In this document: one piece after another, positions 14,583 to 22,900 of the stretch
Numbering within the stretch: the first letter of the stretch is position 1
Layout of the letters: each line of letters opens with the position of its first letter
Assembly (NCBI RefSeq): GCF_004115745.1
Contig: NZ_QXIL01000017.1
Span: 1-43,234 of the forward strand
Reading direction: 5' to 3'
DNA: 43,234 nt
From: Levilactobacillus suantsaii
Lineage (GTDB): Bacteria; Bacillota; Bacilli; Lactobacillales; Lactobacillaceae
Translations under genes and position numbers: made by a program
The notes under the pieces: model-generated
Databases searched by the model: none
Told to the model about the DNA's origin: nothing
What the model saw: only the letters and a program-made list of their open reading frames with translations

Positions 14583-16133
14583 ATGGATTACATGATTGGA
14601 GTCGACATTGGTACGACCAGTGTCAAAACAGTCCTTTATGACACTGAAGGTAAGATGCAGGGTTATTCAAACAACCTGTACCCGTTGTACCAAGATGTCC
14701 CCGACATGGCCGAAGAAGATCCCGAAGAAATCTTCTCCGCAATTATTGATGGCTTAACGACGGTGCTACGGAAGGCTGATTTGAAGAATGGTCAATTGCA
14801 CGGGGTCTCCTTCTCCGCTGCGATGCACAGTTTGATTTTATTAGACAAGGACCACAAGCCATTGACGCGGGCCATCACCTGGGCCGATAACCGGGCCGTG
14901 CAATACGCTGACGAACTTCGTGAAAACGGTGTCGGTAAGCAATTGTACGAAAAGACCGGGACGCCGATCCACCCAATGACGCCGCTGAGCAAGTTAATCT
15001 GGTTGCGCAATGAACACGCTGACCTCTTCAACAAGGCCCGTTGGTTCGTTGGCATCAAGGAATACGTTATCTACAAGTTATTTGGCGTCTTACAAGAAGA
15101 TTACTCTGTTGCTAACGCCACTGGGTTATTCAACATCTTCAAGATGGACTGGGACGACCAAGCCTTAGAAGTCGCCGGAATCACCCGCGACCAACTTCCT
15201 AAGCTGGTGGACACCACCGACCAAATCTCCGGTATGAAAGCTGATTACGCCGGTGTGATTGGTATGGACCCGAACATTCCGTTCATCATGGGAGCTTCCG
15301 ACGGTCCGTTAGCGAACCTCGGGGTCGACGCCATCAAGCCAGGAGTCGTCGCTGTGACTATCGGAACGTCTGGTGCAGTCCGGGTCGTCACTGATAAGCC
15401 AAAGATCGACCCTAAAGGCCGGGTCTTCTGCTATTACCTGTCCAAAGGCCGGTGGGTCGTTGGTGGACCGGTCAACAACGGGGGGATTGTCTTCCGTTGG
15501 GTCCGGGATCAACTCTTCGCGCCCGAAAAGATTACGGCGGAACAAATGCAAGTCGATTCTTACGACCTGTTGACCGAAATTGCGTCTAAGATTCCGGCCG
15601 GTTCCGATGGCCTCATCTTCCACCCATTCTTAGGTGGCGAACGGGCCCCAATCTGGGACGCTAACGCTCGGGGCTCCTTCTTCGGGTTAACGCGGACCCA
15701 TTCCCGGGCGCACATGGTCCGGGCAGCCTTGGAAGGTATCGTCTACAACCTCTACACGGTCATGTTGGCTCTGGAAGAAGTCGTGGGCAAACCATCCAGC
15801 ATCCAGGCAACTGGTGGTTTCGCGCGTTCCGCGCTCTGGCGCCAAATGTTAGCTGACATCTTCGAACAAGACGTCACGATTCCCGAAAGTCCTGAAGGAA
15901 CGGCCTTAGGGGCTGTGACCTTAGGGATGTACTCCTTGGGTCTGATCGATGATCTGACTGAAGTGAAGAACTTTATCGGGGTTGCTAACGTGCACCACCC
16001 GAACCCGGACACTTACGAAGCTTACCGGACGTTAGTTCCAATCTACATCCGTTTGAGCCGGAAGTTACAATCCGAGTACAAGAACATTGCGGAATTCCAG
16101 CGAAAGCACCCGCAACAAACTACTAAAAAATAA
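14583..16133 (+). CDS. gntK: gluconokinase, FGGY family
   Basis: The 516-residue cytosolic kinase phosphorylates gluconate to 6-phosphogluconate, which enters the phosphoketolase or pentose phosphate route. The FGGY-type N-terminal phosphate-binding motif is GVDIGTTSVKTVLYD (residues 6-20). AITWADNRA, GASDGPLANLGVDA and the C-terminal nucleotide-binding segment ATGGFARSALWRQMLADIF complete the fold. Length fits the Gram-positive gluconokinases rather than the short E. coli GntK type. Shine-Dalgarno AAAGGAAG precedes ATG. It is flanked by an RpiR regulator and a GntP permease, which supports gluconate over xylulose. A terminator follows directly, so the downstream permease uses its own promoter. 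Confidence 0.92.
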   Translation: MDYMIGVDIGTTSVKTVLYDTEGKMQGYSNNLYPLYQDVPDMAEEDPEEIFSAIIDGLTTVLRKADLKNGQLHGVSFSAAMHSLILLDKDHKPLTRAITWADNRAVQYADELRENGVGKQLYEKTGTPIHPMTPLSKLIWLRNEHADLFNKARWFVGIKEYVIYKLFGVLQEDYSVANATGLFNIFKMDWDDQALEVAGITRDQLPKLVDTTDQISGMKADYAGVIGMDPNIPFIMGASDGPLANLGVDAIKPGVVAVTIGTSGAVRVVTDKPKIDPKGRVFCYYLSKGRWVVGGPVNNGGIVFRWVRDQLFAPEKITAEQMQVDSYDLLTEIASKIPAGSDGLIFHPFLGGERAPIWDANARGSFFGLTRTHSRAHMVRAALEGIVYNLYTVMLALEEVVGKPSSIQATGGFARSALWRQMLADIFEQDVTIPESPEGTALGAVTLGMYSLGLIDDLTEVKNFIGVANVHHPNPDTYEAYRTLVPIYIRLSRKLQSEYKNIAEFQRKHPQQTTKK

Positions 16134-16150
16134 CGGTTAATCACCCGTAA

Positions 16151-16188
16151 GGGGGCCTATCCAAACTTGGATAGGCCCCCTTTTTTGT
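16151..16188 (+). terminator. terminator after gluconokinase
   Basis: GGGGGCCTATCC pairs with GGATAGGCCCCC and is followed by six T. Confidence 0.9.
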
Positions 16189-16292
16189 CTCCCCGGCCAC
16201 CGACTGGCCGCAACCTTTGACCCACCAAATCATTTTTCAGAAAACTAGCCTATTTTAGTTGCGTCAAAATGAAACAAAAGAAGGTTCTTTTA

Positions 16293-16335
16293 TGTACAAA
16301 TTGTGTACCATCAAGTATAATATAAAGCGCTTACG
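16293..16335 (+). promoter_or_regulatory. gntP copy 2 promoter with palindrome and cre-like site
   Basis: TGTACA (16293-16298, 4/6) and TATAAT (16316-16321) are 17 bp apart. A palindrome, GTACA-AATTG-TGTAC (16294-16308), covers the -35 side. A cre-like sequence (16322-16335, AAAGCGCTTAC core) follows the -10. The operator differs from the one at the gluconokinase and gntP copy 1 promoters. Confidence 0.45.
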
Positions 16336-16397
16336 AAAAGTCTGTTTTGGGGGAAGCTGGCTTTTCACACTATATCAAGATGAAAGGGCTTACTACT

Positions 16398-17756
16398 ATG
16401 GAACTTTTAGCACTTGTTGTTGGGGTCATCTTTTTATTGGTCCTCATTATTCGTTTCAAAATCAACACCTTCGTCTCGCTGGTCATGACTTCCGTTTTGA
16501 CTGCGCTATTACTGGGCATGAATCTGACCAAGATCATGGCCACCATCGAAGAAGGAATCGGCAGTCAACTGGGAGAACTCTCCTTGGTCTTCGGTTTCGG
16601 GGCCATGCTGGGTCGGCTGGTCGCCGATGCTGGTGGGGCCTACGTGATTGCCACCACCTTAATTGATAAATTCGGTAAAAAACGATTGCAAGTTGCCATT
16701 ATGCTGGCGTCATTCATTATCGGGATCGCCCTGTTCTTTGAAGTCGGCCTGGTCTTATTGATTCCAATCGTCTTTGCCATTGCCGTTGAAGCCGACGTGC
16801 CGATCCTGTATCTGGGAATTTCCATGGCCGCTGCGCTGTCCGTGACCCACGGGTTCTTACCACCCCATCCGGCGCCGGTTGCCATCGCCGCCGTCTTGAA
16901 TGCTAACGACGGAGAAATCCTATTACTCGGGTTAGTGGTTGCGATTCCCAGTGCCATCGTGGCTGGGCCCCTCTTTACCAAGTTGGCCCAACGCTTTGCG
17001 CCCAGTGCCTTCCAGCAAAAAGGGAACCTGTCGTCATTAGGGGAAGTCAAGACGTTCAAAAAGTCCGAATCCCCTAGCTTTGGGATGGCCGTCTTAACCT
17101 CTTTATTCCCCGTTATCTTGATGGCGATTACCACCATCTACAAGATGACGGTCAACGGCGGGGCCACGCCGACCAAGGGAGCAACCATGCTGGACCATAT
17201 CATCGCCCTGATTGGCGATCCGGCGATGGCCATGCTGATTTCGCTGTTAGTGGCGATGTTCACCATGGGCTGGGCCCGCAAACGGCCAACGTCCGCCATC
17301 ATGCAAAGTCTAGAAGATGCTATCAAGTCGATTGCCATGCTGCTTTTGGTCATCGGAGGTGGTGGCGCCTTCAAGCAAGTCTTAATCAGCGGTGGTGTCG
17401 GGGACGAAGTGGCGAAGATCTTCGTCAATTCCAATATGTCGCCTTTACTCTTAGGCTGGTTGGTCGCCGTGGTCTTACGGGTAGCCTTAGGCTCTGCGAC
17501 CGTCGCGGCCTTGACCGCCGCCGGCATCGTGGCCCCTCTGATGGCCCAAGCCGGCGTGGACCCCGCTTTGATGGTGCTCGCCATTGGGGCCGGGTCATTA
17601 GCCGCTTCGCACGTGAACGACGCCGGTTTTTGGATGTTCAAGGAATACTTCGACCTCTCCGTCAAACAGACGTTAAGTATCTGGACGGTCCTGGAAAGTA
17701 TCATTTCCGTGGTCGGCATCATTATCGTGCTGTTGCTGAGCCTAGTTATCCATTAA
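16398..17756 (+). CDS. gntP: gluconate:H+ symporter, GntP family (copy 2)
   Basis: The 452-residue polytopic membrane permease is paralogous to the one at 5133-6488 (shared LIIRFKINTFVSL, FGFGAMLGRLVADAGG, FFEVGLVL and ASHVNDAGFWMFKEYF). It imports gluconate by proton symport (family knowledge). The ATG at 16398 is chosen because AAAGGG lies 9 nt upstream and this start aligns with copy 1. The ATG at 16380 would add six residues. It lies directly downstream of gluconokinase but behind a terminator, with its own promoter. Having two permeases suggests different affinities or different aldonate substrates. Confidence 0.92.
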   Translation: MELLALVVGVIFLLVLIIRFKINTFVSLVMTSVLTALLLGMNLTKIMATIEEGIGSQLGELSLVFGFGAMLGRLVADAGGAYVIATTLIDKFGKKRLQVAIMLASFIIGIALFFEVGLVLLIPIVFAIAVEADVPILYLGISMAAALSVTHGFLPPHPAPVAIAAVLNANDGEILLLGLVVAIPSAIVAGPLFTKLAQRFAPSAFQQKGNLSSLGEVKTFKKSESPSFGMAVLTSLFPVILMAITTIYKMTVNGGATPTKGATMLDHIIALIGDPAMAMLISLLVAMFTMGWARKRPTSAIMQSLEDAIKSIAMLLLVIGGGGAFKQVLISGGVGDEVAKIFVNSNMSPLLLGWLVAVVLRVALGSATVAALTAAGIVAPLMAQAGVDPALMVLAIGAGSLAASHVNDAGFWMFKEYFDLSVKQTLSIWTVLESIISVVGIIIVLLLSLVIH

Positions 17757-17807
17757 CCTGCCAGTGACTAGTCATTCCCCCGTTTAACGTATCACCGACA
17801 AAACACT

Positions 17808-17860
17808 AACGTGCACCGCTTTTAAATGGAAAATCCATTTGTAAGCGGTGCACGTTTTAA
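17808..17860. terminator. strong hairpin terminator between convergent genes
   Basis: AACGTGCACCGCTT pairs with AAGCGGTGCACGTT, with an inner AAATGGA/TCCATTT stem. It lies between gntP copy 2 and the convergent flavoprotein gene and may serve both. Confidence 0.7.
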
Positions 17861-17902
17861 GTTATTTGGTGTTCATCATGGCATCAAACCAGGCGTCAAA
17901 CG

Positions 17903-19387
17903 TTAGGCTAGCACAGTCTGACCCGCTAACCGGCCAAAGGTGACCGCGTGACTGGCCGTCAAACCGGGAACCCGGTCCGGGTAAGCGCCCCAGAAGAAGC
18001 CCCCCGCACAGTTGCCAGCGGCGTAAAGCCCTTGGATTGGATCAGCATTCCGGTCGAGGACTTGCATCCGTTCGTTGACGTGCAACCCGTCCAAGGTGGC
18101 AAGTAAAATTCCCCCTAACGTGACCGCGTAGTACGGGCCACCATCGACGGGGAACATCCGGTAGCTTTCCTTGCCGAAATCCTGGTCTTCGCCAGCAGCA
18201 CAGAGATCATTGTACCGTGCCACGGTTTTTTGCAGCTGGTCAGCTGGTAATTGCATCTTGTGGGCCAGTTCTTCAATACTGTCCGCCTGTTTCACGTAAC
18301 CTTTTTCCAGGTACTGTTGAACCAGCTTCTTTTCGCCGTCTGCGCCGAAGATACCAGGCCAGCCTAACCGTGAGCACCCTAACGTGTGGAACTGTTGCAG
18401 GTTGTCCATGGTCTTTTGGTTCCAGACCATGACTTCCAAATGTCCTGGTTGGTGCCGGAGTGAATTCATGGCAAACTGATACGGGGCACTTTCGTTGAAG
18501 AAACGCTCCCCCTTCAAGTTGACCTTGAGCAGTGGGTAGGAGCCTAAGACGAACTGGTGACTCTTCCAGTCCTTGACGTAGTAATCATCAATATTGGTGC
18601 CGACCGGGACCGCGCCCCGATCGAAGATGATGCTGGCCGGTTCGTCGTCGCGGGCAGCCCCCACAGCCAAGGCCGCCAATTGACCAGACCCATCATCGCG
18701 GGGGCTTTGAGTATAGGTGTTCTTCTGGAGCAACGTTGGCGCCCACTTCTGCATCAACGCTTCGTTGGCCCCATAGCCACCGGTACACAGGATAACGCCC
18801 TTGGTTGCCGTAAACTCACTGATGGCATTGGTCTCGGTGTCCTTGACCCGTACACCAACGACCCGATTTTGGGCGTCGGTCAATAAGTTTTCTAACTTGG
18901 TCCGATACTTGAACGTCACACCCAAGTCACGGTCCTTTTGAATCACGTACTTGCCCCAGCCCTGGTCCCAGGATTTTTCATCGCGGGTGACCTCATTACC
19001 AGATGGGAATGCCTTGTTGATCAAGTGTTCATAATACGCATCGCCAGTGGCATGGAGGTGGTCACCATTGGTTTTTAAGACCTGCTCTTCCAACCAATCC
19101 ATGGCTTCGCCACTATGGTTGACCCAAGTCCACAGGAGCTTTTGGTCAACGTTGTCCTGGGCAAACGCCGACAGAAATTCAACTAATTCACGCTTGTCGA
19201 TGTGCACCCCAGCCCGCTTCTGCGCGGCGCTATCGACCGAGGCAATCGTATTGCGGTACAGGTGATCACTCGACGACTTCTTGTCGATAACTAAGACCTT
19301 GGCGCCCTTTTCCGCGGCGGCTCCGGCAGCAAAGCCCCCGGCGTTGGCAGCGCCGACAACGATGACATCGTAAGTTGTTTGTGTCAT
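17903..19387 (-). CDS. fumarate reductase-like FAD-dependent oxidoreductase
   Basis: The 494-residue flavoprotein belongs to the FAD_binding_2 (fumarate reductase/succinate dehydrogenase flavoprotein) group. The N-terminal dinucleotide site is VIVVGAANAGGFAAGAAAEKG (residues 9-29), where the second Gly of GxGxxG is Ala. CTGGYGANEALMQ and the C-terminal GLYAAGNCAGGFFWG are typical FAD contacts. No signal peptide, haem motif or FMN-binding domain is seen, so it is a short cytosolic member. Its substrate (fumarate, urocanate, an acrylate or other enoate) cannot be assigned. It is divergent from a LysR-type gene, which probably controls it. Confidence 0.85.
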   Translation of the reverse strand: MTQTTYDVIVVGAANAGGFAAGAAAEKGAKVLVIDKKSSSDHLYRNTIASVDSAAQKRAGVHIDKRELVEFLSAFAQDNVDQKLLWTWVNHSGEAMDWLEEQVLKTNGDHLHATGDAYYEHLINKAFPSGNEVTRDEKSWDQGWGKYVIQKDRDLGVTFKYRTKLENLLTDAQNRVVGVRVKDTETNAISEFTATKGVILCTGGYGANEALMQKWAPTLLQKNTYTQSPRDDGSGQLAALAVGAARDDEPASIIFDRGAVPVGTNIDDYYVKDWKSHQFVLGSYPLLKVNLKGERFFNESAPYQFAMNSLRHQPGHLEVMVWNQKTMDNLQQFHTLGCSRLGWPGIFGADGEKKLVQQYLEKGYVKQADSIEELAHKMQLPADQLQKTVARYNDLCAAGEDQDFGKESYRMFPVDGGPYYAVTLGGILLATLDGLHVNERMQVLDRNADPIQGLYAAGNCAGGFFWGAYPDRVPGLTASHAVTFGRLAGQTVLA

Positions 19388-19510
19388 AATTTAATCAGTC
19401 CTTTACGTTAGTCTGCAATTGTTATCGCTTACACGTTCATGGTACGGCAAATTTTGCGGACTGATCACGCGTAAATCGCATACCTTTATGACGAATTGGA
19501 ATGGTAACTT

Positions 19511-20419
19511 GTGAATTCATTACAGCTCAAATGCCTACTTTCCGTGGGCCAAACCAAAAGCGTGACTCAGACCGCTACCCAACTCTACGTGTCCCAGTCC
19601 ACGGTCTCCAAAAACCTAAAGCGCCTCGAAACCGAACTGGGATTTAAAATCATCGCGGTTCACGCCCACCAGACCGACTTGACCCCCGAGGGCCACTACC
19701 TCTACACCCACCTGCAACAACTTGCCGCGCAGTTCAATCAGGTGCTCGAGCACATTTACGCTGATAAAGCGTCGCGACCCATTACGGTCTGCCACTCGAT
19801 CATCCCCTTCGAACGGGTCTTTTTACCGGCGTTTTTCCACCGCTTCACCGCTCAGCACAATCGACCAATCCAACTCTCCAGTTTTCGTCCGGCCCCATAT
19901 GCCGCGAGTTTAAACTTATTGCTAAATCAGCAGGCGACCTTCATCCTAATGCAGGAAGATTTCTTCCATGCCGACCCGCGTATCGCTTTCACGCCGCTAT
20001 TGCGCGGCCACTATAGCGTGATTATCCCCCGCGACCAACTCCTGACCCTAAAATCCAAGCTCAGCCTCACCGACCTCGCCCAGCACAAGCTCTGGATTTG
20101 GAACAGCACGCCCCCCGTCCATTCTGCCATTCGCCTCAGTAATACGCTCCGCCAAACACTGCCTAACTTGGAATTGACGACAGTCAAAAATATTGCAGAA
20201 TGTGCGATGTATGCGGCTTCTGGAGAAGGCCTCGGCTTGATTCCCGGTTTTGCCATCGACCCGCAAAACACCGACGTGGTCTACCGACCGTTGGATCTAG
20301 ACATCCCTATGACTTACGGCGTCAGCTACTTGCGTGCTACCAAGCAAGAGACCTACTTCACCGCCATCATCGATGCGCTGCAAGCCACGGTCGCCGACAA
20401 ACAAGCCACTTGGTTCTAA
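19511..20419 (+). CDS. LysR-family transcriptional regulator
   Basis: The 302-residue protein has an N-terminal LysR winged HTH (residues 1-60; KSVTQTATQLYVSQSTVSKNLKRLE is the DNA-binding helix region) and a C-terminal periplasmic-binding-like effector domain. The start is GTG at 19511, with GGAATGG upstream. It is transcribed away from the fumarate-reductase-like gene across a 123-bp intergenic region, the usual arrangement for a LysR regulator and its target. The effector is unknown but may be the substrate of that flavoprotein. Confidence 0.9.
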   Translation: MNSLQLKCLLSVGQTKSVTQTATQLYVSQSTVSKNLKRLETELGFKIIAVHAHQTDLTPEGHYLYTHLQQLAAQFNQVLEHIYADKASRPITVCHSIIPFERVFLPAFFHRFTAQHNRPIQLSSFRPAPYAASLNLLLNQQATFILMQEDFFHADPRIAFTPLLRGHYSVIIPRDQLLTLKSKLSLTDLAQHKLWIWNSTPPVHSAIRLSNTLRQTLPNLELTTVKNIAECAMYAASGEGLGLIPGFAIDPQNTDVVYRPLDLDIPMTYGVSYLRATKQETYFTAIIDALQATVADKQATWF

Positions 20420-20425
20420 TTCAAA

Positions 20426-20481
20426 AACACGCCCCAGTAACGCGACCGGCTTATCCGGTCACCACTGAGGCATGTTTTTTA
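20426..20481. terminator. bidirectional terminator between LysR and CMD genes
   Basis: ACACGCCCCAGT and ACTGAGGCATGT form an imperfect stem with an inner CGACCGG/CCGGTC hairpin, with A-run and T-run on opposite sides. Confidence 0.65.
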
Positions 20482-20502
20482 ACAGTCATTTTTAAATGCA
20501 GA

Positions 20503-20820
20503 TTAGTCCTTGTAGATTTGCTTAGCTAAACCAAATGCGGACCAAGCTTTTGGCCACCCAGTGTAGAAGGCCAAGTGGGTGATGAGTTCCACCATCTCGT
20601 CCTTAGTCACGCCGTGTTGTTTGGCAATCTTCATGTGCGCTTCAAGTTGAGGGACCCCCTGCGTGAGCAGGCTAGCCACCGTGATCAAGCTCCGGTCACG
20701 GGCCGATAATTTGTCCTCACGTGACCAAACTTCACCAAATAAAGCATCATCGTTGAGTTCCGCGAATTTCGGAGCAAAGTCACCTAAGTTGTCGCGACCA
20801 GCCGTTTGTTTTTCAGCCAT
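20503..20820 (-). CDS. carboxymuconolactone decarboxylase family protein
   Basis: The 105-residue small alpha-helical protein belongs to the CMD/AhpD-like family. The pattern LSARDRSLITVASLL, QLEAHMKIAKQHGVTKDEMVELITHLAFYTGWPKA matches the PcaC-type subfamily. No CxxC pair is present, so it is not a thiol peroxidase-type AhpD. It is the last gene of the flavodoxin-SDR-cupin-CMD operon, 3 nt after the cupin stop, with AAGGAG as Shine-Dalgarno. Cupin plus CMD pairs are common in lactobacilli and may act together on a reactive metabolite; the chemistry is unknown. Confidence 0.88.
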   Translation of the reverse strand: MAEKQTAGRDNLGDFAPKFAELNDDALFGEVWSREDKLSARDRSLITVASLLTQGVPQLEAHMKIAKQHGVTKDEMVELITHLAFYTGWPKAWSAFGLAKQIYKD

Positions 20821-20822
20821 AA

Positions 20823-21239
20823 TTATTTATCTCCTTCCACTGCAGCGTATTGTTCATCCGAAACGGGCTCCAACCATTCTGGTGTCCCCGCCGTAATGGC
20901 GATGTGGGAGAACCAGCTGTCCTTAGTGGCCCCATGCCAGTGCTTGACGCCGTCGTGGGTCACGACCACATCACCGGCCGTCAAATGCCGTGCGGGCTTG
21001 CCGTCTTCTTGGTACCAGCCTTCGCCACCGGTGACCAGTAAAATCTGGAACCCATTGTGATGAATGTGCCAGTTGTTCCGGCAACCGGGTTCGAAGGTCA
21101 CGTTGCTGACGCCGACACTAACGTCGGGATCGCGCACTAACCCTTGTAAATAACTTTGACCCGTAAAGAATTTGGCGTACGCATCGTTCTTGGCACCCAT
21201 TGGGAAAATTCCGTCTTTGATTGCTTCATTTTTAGCCAT
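20823..21239 (-). CDS. cupin-domain protein
   Basis: The 138-residue protein has one small beta-barrel cupin. Metal-ligand candidates are H58 and H60 in NNWHIHHNG, Q65, and H100 in DGVKHWHG, fitting the GX5HXHX3-4E...GX5PXGX2H scheme with Gln in place of Glu. GEGWYQEDGKPARHLTAGD is the typical inter-motif turn. The Shine-Dalgarno is AAGGAGGA. It lies between an SDR and a CMD gene in the same operon. An isomerase, dioxygenase or binding role is possible, and none can be chosen from the sequence. Confidence 0.88.
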   Translation of the reverse strand: MAKNEAIKDGIFPMGAKNDAYAKFFTGQSYLQGLVRDPDVSVGVSNVTFEPGCRNNWHIHHNGFQILLVTGGEGWYQEDGKPARHLTAGDVVVTHDGVKHWHGATKDSWFSHIAITAGTPEWLEPVSDEQYAAVEGDK

Positions 21240-21262
21240 TATATTGTCCTCCTTGCTGAGTT

Positions 21263-22006
21263 TTAAGCTTGTTTGGTTGGATAAATTGTAAATTCATTAA
21301 CGTTGACGTCTTCGGGTTGGTCGACCGCAAAGTTGACCACGCGGGCGACGGCGTCCGGGGTGATGCCCACGGCGTCGTAGAACTTCTGCATGCCATTAGC
21401 CGTTTGTTGATCGGTAATGGTGTGGAGCAGTTCCGTATTGATAGCCGCCGGGTACAACGAAGCGGTCCGAATGTTGGTACCTTCCTGGGCGCTTTCCATC
21501 CGAATGACTTCCATCAGGTTCCGGACGGCAAACTTAGTCGCCCCATAGACCCCGGACCCGGCAAAGCTCTTGATGCCGGCCACGGAAGACGTCGTGATGA
21601 TTTGACCGTGCTTTTGACCGGTAAACGTCGGCATGACCGCCGCCACGCCGTTCAAGACCCCCTTCAAGTTGATGTCGATCATCGCGTTCCACTCGTCGGT
21701 GTGTAGCGCGCTGATTGGGGAGTTCGACATAATGCCAGCGTTGTTAAAGATGACGTCGAGGCCACCAAAGGTAGTCTTCGCCAAATCAACTAAGCCTTGG
21801 ACTTCAGCCGGCTTGGTCACGTCGGTCACCTGGTAAGTCGCTTGACCCCCAGCATTTTTAATAGCCGTCACAATTGCTTGGAGTCGAGCTTCACGCCGCG
21901 CACCCAAGACTACTTTAGCACCATTCTGGGCGAGAAGCTTAGCACTCGCCTCGCCGATACCGGAGGAAGCCCCGGTAATCACGATTACTTTGTCTCGAAC
22001 TGTCAT
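21263..22006 (-). CDS. short-chain dehydrogenase/reductase (SDR)
   Basis: The 247-residue classical SDR contains TGASSGIG (residues 11-18) for NAD(P) binding, NNAG (88-91), catalytic Ser in TTSSVAG (about 140), Tyr154 and Lys158 in YGATK. GARREARL after strand 2 has basic residues, which suggests NADP(H) preference (inference). The ATG at 22006 is set by AAAGGAG with a 9-nt spacer; longer in-frame extensions run into the preceding gene. It is second in the operon. The carbonyl substrate is unknown. Confidence 0.9.
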   Translation of the reverse strand: MTVRDKVIVITGASSGIGEASAKLLAQNGAKVVLGARREARLQAIVTAIKNAGGQATYQVTDVTKPAEVQGLVDLAKTTFGGLDVIFNNAGIMSNSPISALHTDEWNAMIDINLKGVLNGVAAVMPTFTGQKHGQIITTSSVAGIKSFAGSGVYGATKFAVRNLMEVIRMESAQEGTNIRTASLYPAAINTELLHTITDQQTANGMQKFYDAVGITPDAVARVVNFAVDQPEDVNVNEFTIYPTKQA

Positions 22007-22026
22007 TTGATGATCTCCTTTGTCCG

Positions 22027-22548
22027 TCATTTGTTGTCTGCTAACCCTTGTTGGAGCCAATGGTCCACGGCCGGCGCGGCCCGGTCCACCCGCGACCCCC
22101 GAATTGGGAGCCCCGGATGGATGACCGCCGTTGGACATAACCGTTGCAGGTCATCTAAACTGTGCCCCAGACCACTCCCCTCGTGGGTCGCAAACGGATA
22201 AATCTCACGCGGTGGTGTGGTGGTCTGAGTCAGCAATGTCGCGATGACGCGTGGTACACCGCCGAACCAGATGGGATAACCTAAGACCCATACGGGGGCC
22301 CGTAATGCAGCGGACGCCACCGGTTCAATCGCTGGGAACGCGTGTTGCGTTTGTTCAGCGCGGGCCCGTTTCAAGCGTGCCGGGTAAGTCATTGGATAAG
22401 GGACTTGCGGATGTAAGGCCACGGGCGCAATGCCCAACCGCTCACCCAGTAACCGGGCGACTTGGGCGGTATGCCCCTCTGTCACCACCGGCGTTTGCCC
22501 ACGAACCAGGGTTTCTCCGGGGGATGAAAAATCAATCACCGTGAGCAT
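22027..22548 (-). CDS. flavodoxin-like protein
   Basis: The 173-residue protein has a flavodoxin fold. The first strand and loop are TVIDFSSPGETLVRGQT with EGHTAQVARLL (GNT-type phosphate loop with His in place of Asn). The second FMN region reads VWVLGYPIWFGGVPRVIATLL, close to the Flavodoxin_4 pattern YPIWWGxxP. A later loop, ATHEGSGLGHS, matches the third flavin contact. It is the first gene of the operon, with AAAGGAG as Shine-Dalgarno. It may be an electron carrier or NAD(P)H:acceptor reductase; FMN binding is inferred. Confidence 0.8.
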   Translation of the reverse strand: MLTVIDFSSPGETLVRGQTPVVTEGHTAQVARLLGERLGIAPVALHPQVPYPMTYPARLKRARAEQTQHAFPAIEPVASAALRAPVWVLGYPIWFGGVPRVIATLLTQTTTPPREIYPFATHEGSGLGHSLDDLQRLCPTAVIHPGLPIRGSRVDRAAPAVDHWLQQGLADNK

Positions 22549-22586
22549 TTAATTTCTCCTTTCAACGGGCCTCATGAACAAGACCT

Positions 22587-22642
22587 AGTATAGGCGCCAG
22601 TTTGATATAGGTCTAATGCCTATAATTATTTGATTAATGCCT
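22587..22642 (-). promoter_or_regulatory. redox-operon promoter with paired TAATGCCT repeats
   Basis: On the minus strand TTAGAC (22611-22616) and TATACT (22587-22592) are 18 bp apart, upstream of the flavodoxin-SDR-cupin-CMD operon. Two identical 8-mers TAATGCCT (plus strand, 22614-22621 and 22635-22642) start 21 bp apart, two helical turns, with one touching the -35 box. This is the layout of an activator site. Confidence 0.5.
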
Positions 22643-22840
22643 TTTAAGCATGCCGTTTATCTTTAACCTGCTAAAAACCTCAGCTGTTTTCCACGTTTCT
22701 ACATTCCAAAAAGCTGTCAGTCTTTAAATGTAGCGTTTTGTTCGGAAGACCGCTCCTGAATAATCACCACTGACAACTGCCGCCATACTGCGAGTGTGAC
22801 CCACAAGGCGTTGTTACCGTTAAATTACTATTAGATCCAA

Positions 22841-22873
22841 CAAAAAAAGCGAACCCTGCTTGTTTGGCTCGCT
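22841..22873 (-). terminator. terminator of the secreted Lys-rich protein gene
   Basis: On the minus strand AGCGAGCC pairs with GGGTTCGCT (imperfect), followed by seven T. The rest of the gap 22643-22840 shows nothing I can support. Confidence 0.6.
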
Positions 22874-22900
22874 CGATAAAGACGGATTGGGTGTTGCTGA

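Noticed and set aside
14583-16133. Xylulokinase annotation for the FGGY kinase
   Set aside because: The context of GntP permease and RpiR regulator favours gluconate.
14583-17756. Single gntK-gntP transcript
   Set aside because: A strong terminator (16151-16188) and a separate promoter (16293-16321) lie between the genes.
22007-22138. 44-residue N-terminal extension of the SDR
   Set aside because: It overlaps the preceding flavodoxin-like gene and ignores the AAAGGAG before 22006; the SDR fold starts at MTVRDK.
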